DNA of 63,374 bases from Ghiorsea sp. (lineage in GTDB: Bacteria > Pseudomonadota > Zetaproteobacteria > Mariprofundales > Mariprofundaceae): NCBI GenBank assembly GCA_027080505.1, contig JALWRX010000059.1, forward strand, positions 1-63,374, written 5' to 3'. Every line of letters starts with the position of its first letter. The first letter of the stretch is position 1. The notes under the pieces were generated by a model that was not told where the DNA came from, made no database searches, and saw only the letters and a program-made list of their open reading frames with translations. Below are positions 14,678 through 22,199 of this stretch, in pieces. Position numbers and translations under genes: made by a program.

Positions 14678-16473
14678 TGCTCTACCCCCTTTTGCGCGAG
14701 AAACCGCAGTAGTAGAGCACCATCGGCTCTGAATTTTTTGGTGTCCTCTTTATTTTCAAAAATGCGGCACTGCTTTAACAGCGGTTGAATCAGGTCTCGC
14801 GCGGCTTGTAATTTGTTATCCTGACCATCTAAGAGACCACTACCTACATAGTCCGCCACCAACATATCCTCAATAGCATGGCTATCAATGTCACCACCGC
14901 CTTGCAGCATATCCAGTGTTTCCCGAATATGATAAAGCAGCTTGCTCGCATAGCCTGGGTTGCCATCTTCATTCACACCTAGTTTTTTCGCCAGTCCTGC
15001 CAATATAATCTCATCATCTTTAACCGCTTTATCCCATGGCATCGTCCATGTCTGCTGGATGCCGCCTGGCTTCCAAATGCGACAAGCTATGGCATCTCGC
15101 CCTGTTGCATCCTTGGCAACATCATCAAGCAGCTTATGCGCATCCTTGAGAATCATGGTCAAAGGCAATTTCATATGCGCGTATTCAATAGCGGCGGAAA
15201 TACTGTATTTTCCCTGCTCCACCTTTTTATCTGCAAAAATTTGCATATAAGCCTTTCGACACGCCAAGGCGCAACCCAAGGCATCTTCTAATGGCAAAAT
15301 TGCCAACACATCATCGCCACCTGCGTAAATCAAAAAACCGTTATGATTTTCCACAATCTCAGGCACTTTCTTGGTAAACTCAGCTAGTGCTTGGGAAAGC
15401 CCTGTGGCATCACCCATTGCGACCTTGGTTTCCCCAAGTGAATCACCATCCATCATCAAGACTGCATAGAATGGAGAAGGCACATTAAATTTTTGTTTCA
15501 ATGCCTTGAGGCTGGGTTTAAGTGGTTTGTATTTATCCTGTTCTAGTTCTGCTTCAAAAAACAATCGGCCATCTAGGCTGGAAAAGCGTTGTTTTAGATT
15601 AGAGCTCTGACAAGCATCTTTAAGAATATCCGTTGACCATTCACCATAATCTTCGTTCAAAGCTTTAGCAGCATCATGAAAACTTATCATCAAATCGTCT
15701 TCATTGGCATCAATCACTTGCTTTAACCAAGGTACTGCTGCCATATAAGAAACCGATGGTACAGAAGTCGGCAATTTCCAGTTCGCATGACCATCCAAAT
15801 GTTCCCAAGCATGCGCAAAACGACGTTTTACATAGGCAATGGAACAAAGGCGTTCATTTTCACCCAAATCCAGCGAACCATAAGGCTTGAGCTTGCTCCA
15901 GAATTTACGTTGCTGTGTAGGGTTAGGCTTCTCTGCCCCTGATAACTCCTGCCACTCACCCATCATGGTGCATTTATCGCCAACAGTTTCAGGTGGCATA
16001 TAGTTGCGCCAGTTTTTACGTTGTGCCAAAACTGCTCCATCATCGCTATCAGAAATCACCCATGCTATATCCCAAAAATTTTTAATTTGAGAATCCCACA
16101 AGGCTTTGCAAACACCTGCATCGTCTAACGCATCTTCTTCCCAAACCTTATTCGCCAAAGATTTCCATGCCTTTTGCACTGCCTTTGTTGCAATATTGCC
16201 ATCAAATCCGTCAGGGGCTTTAGCAATAAAATTATTGGGTAAAGAACCAATTTTAGGCGGATCCTCTACATCTGCACTATTCAACATTTTTAACATGTCA
16301 TCTTCATCAACCGAAGGCATCACAACCGTAGCACCAGCATCTTGCACCGCCTTTATGGCATGAGCCGTCAACCAGGATAATAAGAATGAACCTGCCCAGA
16401 AATCCCGTGTACGCCGTGCCTGCGCCACAAAGCCTTGCACGGGGCCAAGTGTAAAATGAAGGTATTGGCTCAT
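14674..16473 (-). CDS. cas10: Type III-B large subunit Cas10 (Cmr2), cyclic oligoadenylate synthase
   Basis: 599 aa. Starts directly with LHFTLGPVQGFVAQARRTRD, the first palm region of Cmr2; no N-terminal HD nuclease domain is evident and the protein is shorter than HD-containing homologues. The second palm domain holds MDGDSLG (341-347) and the GGDD active site (385-388), so ATP should be converted into cyclic oligoadenylate on target binding. A helical C-terminal domain follows (about 400-599). The locus thus seems to act through second-messenger effectors and Cmr4 slicing rather than Cas10 DNase. It overlaps cmr1 upstream and cmr3 downstream by 4 bp each. Confidence 0.96.
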   Translation of the reverse strand: MSQYLHFTLGPVQGFVAQARRTRDFWAGSFLLSWLTAHAIKAVQDAGATVVMPSVDEDDMLKMLNSADVEDPPKIGSLPNNFIAKAPDGFDGNIATKAVQKAWKSLANKVWEEDALDDAGVCKALWDSQIKNFWDIAWVISDSDDGAVLAQRKNWRNYMPPETVGDKCTMMGEWQELSGAEKPNPTQQRKFWSKLKPYGSLDLGENERLCSIAYVKRRFAHAWEHLDGHANWKLPTSVPSVSYMAAVPWLKQVIDANEDDLMISFHDAAKALNEDYGEWSTDILKDACQSSNLKQRFSSLDGRLFFEAELEQDKYKPLKPSLKALKQKFNVPSPFYAVLMMDGDSLGETKVAMGDATGLSQALAEFTKKVPEIVENHNGFLIYAGGDDVLAILPLEDALGCALACRKAYMQIFADKKVEQGKYSISAAIEYAHMKLPLTMILKDAHKLLDDVAKDATGRDAIACRIWKPGGIQQTWTMPWDKAVKDDEIILAGLAKKLGVNEDGNPGYASKLLYHIRETLDMLQGGGDIDSHAIEDMLVADYVGSGLLDGQDNKLQAARDLIQPLLKQCRIFENKEDTKKFRADGALLLRFLAQKGVEQ

Positions 16474-17486
16474 AATTGCACCTCACTGAGCTTATTCATA
16501 TAAACATTCACGCCATTAAAAAAGTTCATATCAGAGCCTTCGTGGGGCAAAAACTGTGCAGGTAAAAAAATGTGGCTGCAAATATATTTATTACCAATCG
16601 GATGAATGTGAAACAATAAAGGGCTGGCACGCCTCTGATCATACTCTTTTTTCATAGGTTTTAAGGGCAGTGGCTGACCAAACCCGCGCTTGCTTACTCC
16701 CCTCACTTCTGCTTTTTGACCCCTTACCTGATAAAATAACTTTGCAGCTTGCTTATGCGCATCCTTTTCTGAGGCTTGTAATCGTTCTAGAAGTCCAATA
16801 CGACTTTCAACGCTCCAAGCGGTAAATGGCGGCATAACATCGCTTACTTGTAACTTTGAAAACAAATCTTGAATCGTTTGTTTGTAGCTCATTAAATCAT
16901 CACTGCGAAATTCTTTCTCATCCATATTGATCAAAGCAATCGATCCAAATCCACGGCGACTGCGCGACCCCAAGCCTCCGAGCAAACCAAGTGCTTTCAA
17001 AGCATGTTTAATGGACTTAATATCATTCTCACTCGTTTGTCCTCTAAAGCAGAGGTTTACTGTAAAAGGATGATCGGAGGTCAACCCTATACGATGAGGT
17101 TGAAAATTTCCTTTGGCTCTGTCTCCAGACTCCCATAGACCCATACCTAGAAATCCACTTTGTCCAAGCGGCTTTGAACTTGGCCATGATGAATCCTGTG
17201 CAATAGATTTAGGCTGCTTGATTGAAAGTAAGAAAACACCTTGTCCACCTTTACCATCCTTAACAGCACTACCAAAAAGTTCACTTTCTTTTTGATGCAA
17301 AGCTTTCAGTGCGGCGGTTTCATTACCGTCACAATCTTGATAAAACTTTCCCCAATGCAAAGCACGCCACCAAAAGCGCAGCGCCCCCTTAAACGATGGT
17401 GGTCTAATACCATCATCTGGTTTTTGGTCTGCACTGCCAATAAACATGGGTGTCACAATTTTATAGGTTGCTTCTATGGTTTTCAT
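16470..17486 (-). CDS. cmr1: Type III-B RAMP subunit Cmr1
   Basis: 338 aa. TPMFIGSADQKPDDGIRPPS followed by FKGALRFWWRALHW is the unmistakable Cmr1 start, and GLGSRSRRGFGSI is the glycine-rich loop of the first RAMP domain. Cmr1 joins Cmr6 at the head of the complex and anchors the crRNA 3' region. Its stop overlaps the cas10 start by 4 bp. An upstream gap of 14 bp separates it from the Cas_NE0113 gene. Confidence 0.92.
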   Translation of the reverse strand: MKTIEATYKIVTPMFIGSADQKPDDGIRPPSFKGALRFWWRALHWGKFYQDCDGNETAALKALHQKESELFGSAVKDGKGGQGVFLLSIKQPKSIAQDSSWPSSKPLGQSGFLGMGLWESGDRAKGNFQPHRIGLTSDHPFTVNLCFRGQTSENDIKSIKHALKALGLLGGLGSRSRRGFGSIALINMDEKEFRSDDLMSYKQTIQDLFSKLQVSDVMPPFTAWSVESRIGLLERLQASEKDAHKQAAKLFYQVRGQKAEVRGVSKRGFGQPLPLKPMKKEYDQRRASPLLFHIHPIGNKYICSHIFLPAQFLPHEGSDMNFFNGVNVYMNKLSEVQL

Positions 17487-17500
17487 GGGTTCCTCCCCCC

Positions 17501-18571
17501 TTAATTTCTTTCAATACGAATCTGTGTTTTATCTGCTAACAAACCGTAAGATGCTGCATTTCGTTTGCCTACATTTTTAATCAATAATTTCTCTGCTCGT
17601 GGGTCAACAGCGAACACATGCTCCACTTCCTCTGCAATTCTTCGAATGGGCTCTGGCAAGCAACCCTGAGCAGCTCTGGGTTCATCCCATGCTTTTTCAA
17701 AGCGTTCATAATGCCCTGTATGCCGACCTCCAAATGTTGCGCGAATTTGCATGAGATCATCTTTTTTCTCATCCATGCCTTCAACAGACAAAAAACAATC
17801 TTTACACTCTTCACATAATTGCTGCTGTGGATGCTTACATGCTTTCACCTTTTGCTGTGCGAAAAAGAGATAGATAGAAAACTCCCGCTCAGGCAATATA
17901 AATTCTTTGCCAAGGTATCTAATCATACGGCGTTTTATATGGATGAAAATAGGTTCTAATACTGACATATCCACCGAAGTTTGCGCTGATGCAACCAAGG
18001 TATTCAAATCCATGCGATTGATGGTTGCTTTGACATGATCCTTCAAGCGAATAAACGGTACATCAATTAACGTCACCTGCTTAGCTTGACCTTTAACTGG
18101 AAATAAAAAGTTACTATCTCTCTCCCAATCCTCAGGCACCAGAACATGTGTAAGTCTATCTTGCTTTCTAGCAAATAAATTCATGGCTAAGCCAAGGTAG
18201 TAGCCCATGGTTTTACGGCCGCCAGCCAAAGATGCATCCAAAAAGTCGGACTGTTCTATCCCTGACTTTACAGTGTTGAAAATTAAATTGGTCATGGCTT
18301 TGTTTTCAAGTTCTGAACGGATATCATCTACCCCGTCAGGTTTAAGAATGGATGAGGGGCTGAATTCAATACTTGCCATTTCAGGCCATGCCGCACAAAA
18401 CTTCGCCCAGCCACCTTCATCAAATAAGCGATGTGTTAATATGGATGCGCCTGTTTCTGTAGTGATAACAGCAATTTTCTTAGGCAACATTTGACTTTTA
18501 CTGCGAGCAGCTAAAGTCTCCATGATAATTGCGGGCGAATGCCCGATGACAAATAATCCTAATCCCTGCAT
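17501..18571 (-). CDS. CARF protein of the Cas_NE0113 family (annotated as CRISPR-associated ring nuclease Csm6)
   Basis: 356 aa from the ATG at 18571, which has GGGGAG at 7 nt; the longer frame is unsupported. N-terminal LGLFVIGHSPAIIMETL and SLAGGRKTMGYYLGLAMNLF (CARF ligand loop) then DRLTHVLVP are family hallmarks. A cysteine set CKHPQQQLCEECKDC may bind zinc. RATFGGRH could be an R-X6-H motif, as in HEPN RNases, but this is weak. It is the first gene of the cmr operon. A cyclic-oligoadenylate-responsive effector, a ring nuclease, or both, is expected from the family; which one cannot be told here. Confidence 0.8.
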   Translation of the reverse strand: MQGLGLFVIGHSPAIIMETLAARSKSQMLPKKIAVITTETGASILTHRLFDEGGWAKFCAAWPEMASIEFSPSSILKPDGVDDIRSELENKAMTNLIFNTVKSGIEQSDFLDASLAGGRKTMGYYLGLAMNLFARKQDRLTHVLVPEDWERDSNFLFPVKGQAKQVTLIDVPFIRLKDHVKATINRMDLNTLVASAQTSVDMSVLEPIFIHIKRRMIRYLGKEFILPEREFSIYLFFAQQKVKACKHPQQQLCEECKDCFLSVEGMDEKKDDLMQIRATFGGRHTGHYERFEKAWDEPRAAQGCLPEPIRRIAEEVEHVFAVDPRAEKLLIKNVGKRNAASYGLLADKTQIRIERN

Positions 18572-18658
18572 TATTTTTCTCCCCGGCGCGAGAATGCTTA
18601 TATATTTTGCAAAATGCAATAGCATCAAATCATAGCTTGATAAATAGGTATGTGGCTT

Positions 18659-18672
18659 TCACAAGCTTGGGA
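18659..18672 (-). promoter_or_regulatory. Near-palindrome TCACAAGCTTGGGA upstream of the cmr operon
   Basis: One mismatch from the perfect palindrome at 9916. It lies 88 bp before the first gene of the cmr operon. A candidate -10 (TATCAA) follows on the minus strand 16 nt after TTGTGA. It may be an operator shared with other units of the locus. Confidence 0.42.
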
Positions 18673-19090
18673 TAAGCTTAAGGTTTTAAGCTTGGCAGAC
18701 TTCTAGAGCCAGAACATCATATAAAACAACATGAAGGGCATATAATCCAAAGGTCGCTAATTAGAACTCTCATTTGGCAAAAATTTGAGAGTAAAATGTT
18801 TGGTTCGGTTTAGTCACTGTATAAATTCACGGAAGTTGCATTTTGGAATTAAATTTGCACTAACTTTTCAGTCAATTTTTAATCCATAAGCATGTTGGAT
18901 AGGCAGGCATAAGCTCTCAATACCATGAGACATGAGGTGACGCATGATGAGTGAGTTTGGGTGCAAACTCATTTAATGGAGGTGTTGTGTAGCCAAATTA
19001 ACAGAAAAAATCTTCGATTCATGAGTAAATATATTATCTAGAAAGACAAGTTTATATTGGTATTTTTATACCTCAAAAGGATGAAAAATA
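18673..19090. other. Intergenic region between the divergent CRISPR and restriction clusters
   Basis: No protein gene is evident in these 418 bp. The region must hold divergent promoters. A perfect hairpin TGAGTTTG-GGTG-CAAACTCA lies at 18952-18971, about 120 bp before the next plus-strand gene, without a T run. Nothing else stands out. Confidence 0.5.
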
Positions 19091-19756
19091 GTGAAACAAA
19101 GTGGAGTTGAATTAAAACGGCTGCTTCAAGACTCATACTATGAATTGCAAAAACGGTATGAAAATAATGATCAAGATATGGGGCTGTTTTCAATTAAAAC
19201 AGTTGAGATTGAGTTAAACTCAGTATTTAACTTTTTTGAGAAAGGAGGTGTTTATGAGCTATTTGGTGCAACCCCTCAAGAGAACCGTGTTGCTTTGATG
19301 CAAATAAGCATAGCCAATATCGCGAAGTATAAAGTAGCTAGAAATGTATTAATTTTCTTTCGGAAAACCAATGTCAAAGACTGGGTAATGTTTCTTCTTA
19401 GTTATACCTCTGGTGTTCCCTTAGAGAAAATGAGACGGGGAGATTTTGATCCAAAAGATTGGAGAAGCCTTGCGGAAGCTTCAGGTGATTTATCGGAAGT
19501 GGGGGTTACTGTCTATGAAGGGGAGTATGTATTGGATGATTTCATTGCATACTGCAAGAATCAATATGATGAAGGTGTTTGTTTTGATGTTCTTATCATT
19601 GATGGTCTATCACCTCAGGAGACCAATGACCTAGAGGAAGGTGGTAAAGTTAGAGAGGCTTTATCAGGTTTGGCTAAGGACTTGCAAGCTTCAATTATTA
19701 CTTCAACTGCAACTTATAGGGGTTGGCAAGAAGCAAAGCTAGGAAGGGTGTGTTGA
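19091..19756 (+). CDS. DnaB-like helicase-fold protein lacking a P-loop
   Basis: 221 aa from a GTG start. The order of segments follows the DnaB C-terminal RecA fold: GLFSIKTVEIELNSVF; FEKGGVYELFGATPQENRVA in place of Walker A (no GKT/GKS); VARNVLIFFRKTNVKDWVMF; PLEKMRRGDFDPKDWRSLAE; CFDVLIIDGLSP as Walker B; GLAKDLQASIITSTA. Without the P-loop lysine it should not hydrolyse ATP. Such proteins could be decoys or partners of a replicative helicase; no such link is proven. The stop may follow a frameshift, since the next frame encodes a hydrophobic tail (19757-19856). It is the first plus-strand gene after the cmr operon. Confidence 0.6.
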   Translation: MKQSGVELKRLLQDSYYELQKRYENNDQDMGLFSIKTVEIELNSVFNFFEKGGVYELFGATPQENRVALMQISIANIAKYKVARNVLIFFRKTNVKDWVMFLLSYTSGVPLEKMRRGDFDPKDWRSLAEASGDLSEVGVTVYEGEYVLDDFIAYCKNQYDEGVCFDVLIIDGLSPQETNDLEEGGKVREALSGLAKDLQASIITSTATYRGWQEAKLGRVC

Positions 19757-20083
19757 AATTGAAAACAAACTTGCTTCTACTTCTTCCCGCCATGCTTTGT
19801 TTGTAGGTTTTATTGTGGCAATAGCATTTATAGCAGGTTTTGCGAACCAAATGTGAGAGACGTTTAAGTAAAACGTGTCAAAGGATTATCACTTGTGCAA
19901 TGGATGATTTTGTCATTGTATCATTGCTGTTTGTAGTATATTAAGGTTACCTTGAGCGGTGGCTTATGTTTAAAAGTATTCGGTTCTCAGTGTTGTTGTC
20001 AATTGTCTCGATCATTGTGCATTATAGGAAGAAATGATGGAATGTATTAGAGAATTTTACTGAAATAGGAGGTGGTATACAAT
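19757..20083 (+). other. Intergenic region with an out-of-frame transmembrane segment
   Basis: Just past the stop of the DnaB-like gene, the +1 frame reads VEIENKLASTSSRHALFVGF followed by IVAIAFIAGFANQM and a stop at 19854-19856: a single membrane helix with no start codon of its own. It looks like a lost or slippage-dependent C-terminal anchor. The remaining 220 bp show nothing beyond AT-rich sequence and the ribosome binding site of the next gene. Confidence 0.4.
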
Positions 20084-20569
20084 ATGGGAGATGAAATAGA
20101 GTTATTAAGAAAAACGTGGGAAAGCGCAATGGAAAAAGGCGATATCGCCACTGCAAAAGAACTTGTGGATAAAAATATTGAAATGTATTTAGATGAAGAT
20201 ACATGTGTACTTTTAGTTGCAGTGTCCCATGGTTACTTAGAGCTATGTGAATGGTTGATTCTGCAAAGGCATCAACCAGCAGGGTGGTATAATAGGTGGG
20301 GTTATACTGTATTATCAGAAGCTTGCAGAAATGGATACTTGGCGGTTTGTGAGCTGCTTCTTGATCATGGGGCAGAAGTAGGTGGAATTGGAGTGAATGC
20401 CCCATTTACATTAGCTATTCAGAATGGGCATACAGATATTTGTAAACTTTTGTTGCAAAGGGGCTTTAAAATTAATCGAAGAAAACGTCGTGAGCTGAAT
20501 GAGGCTAAAGAAGGGCGTTATCTCAATAAAATTGAAAAATTTATTGAGAAATATGGCGAAGCAAAGTAA
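20084..20569 (+). CDS. Ankyrin-repeat protein
   Basis: 161 aa from ATG 20084, with AGGAGG 11 nt upstream (a GTG at 20072 is an alternative). Three or four ankyrin-type units are visible: VLLVAVSHGYLELCEWLI, TVLSEACRNGYLAVCELLLD and FTLAIQNGHTDICKLLLQRG. The C-terminus is charged. Ankyrin proteins bind partners; in this position it probably serves the neighbouring restriction cluster or the DnaB-like protein. No enzymatic motif is present. Confidence 0.76.
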   Translation: MGDEIELLRKTWESAMEKGDIATAKELVDKNIEMYLDEDTCVLLVAVSHGYLELCEWLILQRHQPAGWYNRWGYTVLSEACRNGYLAVCELLLDHGAEVGGIGVNAPFTLAIQNGHTDICKLLLQRGFKINRRKRRELNEAKEGRYLNKIEKFIEKYGEAK

Positions 20570-20645
20570 TAAAGAGGGAGTACATGATAAAAACTCGTAA
20601 GTTCATGGTTCTTGTCTTATGCTTGGTTTTGGAGAAGGGAGGTTT

Positions 20646-22151
20646 ATGTCAAAAACGATAAGTGGTGCTTCGCAAGCCTCGTATTTATTATCGAAATCTA
20701 AGTTTATTGCTGGTATTCAATGCCCGAAACGACTGTACCTAGAAGTATTTCTGCCAAATGAAGAAAATGATGGTAAAGCAGAAGAAAACCTTCAAATTCT
20801 TAATGGCTATGATGTAGGTGATATTGCATGCGCATTGTATCCTGGTGAAATGGTAAAGCTTGATTCAGGTATGGCTTTAGCTATTCGAAAAACTAAACAG
20901 CTCATGGCAGATTCAAAAATTGAATGTATTCATGAAGCAACATTCTCTTATCAAAATATTCTGGTTCGTGTAGATATAATGCAACGCCAAGGCGACAGTT
21001 GGGTTCTTTCAGAAGTCAAAGCATCTACTGAAGTTAAAGATCACTATTACTATGATGTAGCCGTGCAAGCTTGGGTTCTACAAGGCTGCGGTGTCAAACT
21101 TGCATCTAAATATCTTTTGCATGTAAATAATAAGTTTGTTTATCAGGGTAATGGTGATTATCAGGGCTTGATTTTGAATGTGGATATCAGTGATGAAGTT
21201 GATGCGTTCATGGATGACATTGACGGAATGAGCAAAGAATTTAATGAGGTTCTTAAGGGTGATATGCCTGAAGTTGTTATGGGCTCCCAATGCAACAAAC
21301 CCTTAGCGTGCAAGTTTCAAGATTATTGTCAAACAGAGTCTATCCCTGAATTTCCACTTACAGTCTTACCGAGAAGCACAGAAAAGAAACGCCAAGAACT
21401 TGCCAACCTCGGCTACCAAGATATTCGAGATATTCCAGATGGTGTGCTAACAAATACCAACCACCAAAGGGTGTGGCGTGTGTCGTGTTCAGGTAAAGAG
21501 GAAGTTGATGTAGCTGCTCTAATAGAGCTTAATCATCTGCCTTGGCCTAGATATTATATTGATTTTGAGACCATTTCTCTTGCTGTGCCTAGGTGGAAAG
21601 GTGTGCGCCCTTATATGCAAATTCCTTTTCAATGGTCTTGTCATGTTCATCATAAAGATGGTCGCATGGAGCATGTCGAGTTTTTGGATGTTTCAGGTGA
21701 AGACCCAAGGGAGCCATGTGCTAAAGCATTGGTAGAACTTGCTGGTGAAGAAGGTGTGTTGATTGCTTACAATGCAGGTTTTGAGAAGATGGTGATTCGT
21801 GGTTTAGCAGAAGCTTTTCCTCAATATCATAATGAACTATTAGAAATGAATGAGCGATTCTTTGATTTGTTGCCAATCACAAGAAATGCTTACTATCACC
21901 CTTCACAGAAAGGCTCTTGGTCTATCAAGGCTGTGCTTCCTGCGCTTGTTCCTGAGCTAAGTTATAAAGATTTGGATGGTGTGCAGAATGGTGGGGATGC
22001 GCAATTAGCTTGGATGAAAGCTGTGCGTTCTGATGCTGAAGTATCAAAGATGATAGCTGATCAGTTATTGGCTTATTGTGAGCTTGATACTATGGCAATG
22101 GTAAAGATTATGGATGCCTTATTGGAGCGAGTAAAACATGAAAAAGTTTGA
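20646..22151 (+). CDS. DUF2779 protein: Cas4-like nuclease domain plus DEDD exonuclease domain
   Basis: 501 aa from ATG 20646 (GGGAGG directly upstream). The N-terminal half looks Cas4/AddB-like: GIQCPKRLYL, the PD-(D/E)XK element LVRVDIMQ...WVLSEVKAS, and a cysteine trio QCNKPLACKFQDYC, which with the first Cys could hold a 4Fe-4S cluster. The C-terminal half has an RNase H-like DEDD exonuclease pattern: YYIDFETISLA, LIAYNAGFEKMVIRGLA, YCELDTMAMVKI. Such DUF2779 proteins are found in defence islands. Here it precedes hsdM by 48 bp on the same strand. Dual nuclease activity is inferred from motifs. Confidence 0.84.
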   Translation: MSKTISGASQASYLLSKSKFIAGIQCPKRLYLEVFLPNEENDGKAEENLQILNGYDVGDIACALYPGEMVKLDSGMALAIRKTKQLMADSKIECIHEATFSYQNILVRVDIMQRQGDSWVLSEVKASTEVKDHYYYDVAVQAWVLQGCGVKLASKYLLHVNNKFVYQGNGDYQGLILNVDISDEVDAFMDDIDGMSKEFNEVLKGDMPEVVMGSQCNKPLACKFQDYCQTESIPEFPLTVLPRSTEKKRQELANLGYQDIRDIPDGVLTNTNHQRVWRVSCSGKEEVDVAALIELNHLPWPRYYIDFETISLAVPRWKGVRPYMQIPFQWSCHVHHKDGRMEHVEFLDVSGEDPREPCAKALVELAGEEGVLIAYNAGFEKMVIRGLAEAFPQYHNELLEMNERFFDLLPITRNAYYHPSQKGSWSIKAVLPALVPELSYKDLDGVQNGGDAQLAWMKAVRSDAEVSKMIADQLLAYCELDTMAMVKIMDALLERVKHEKV

Positions 22152-22199
22152 CCTTATTAGGGTTGGTTTGTATTTATTGGAAAAGGATGATAAGTCGTA

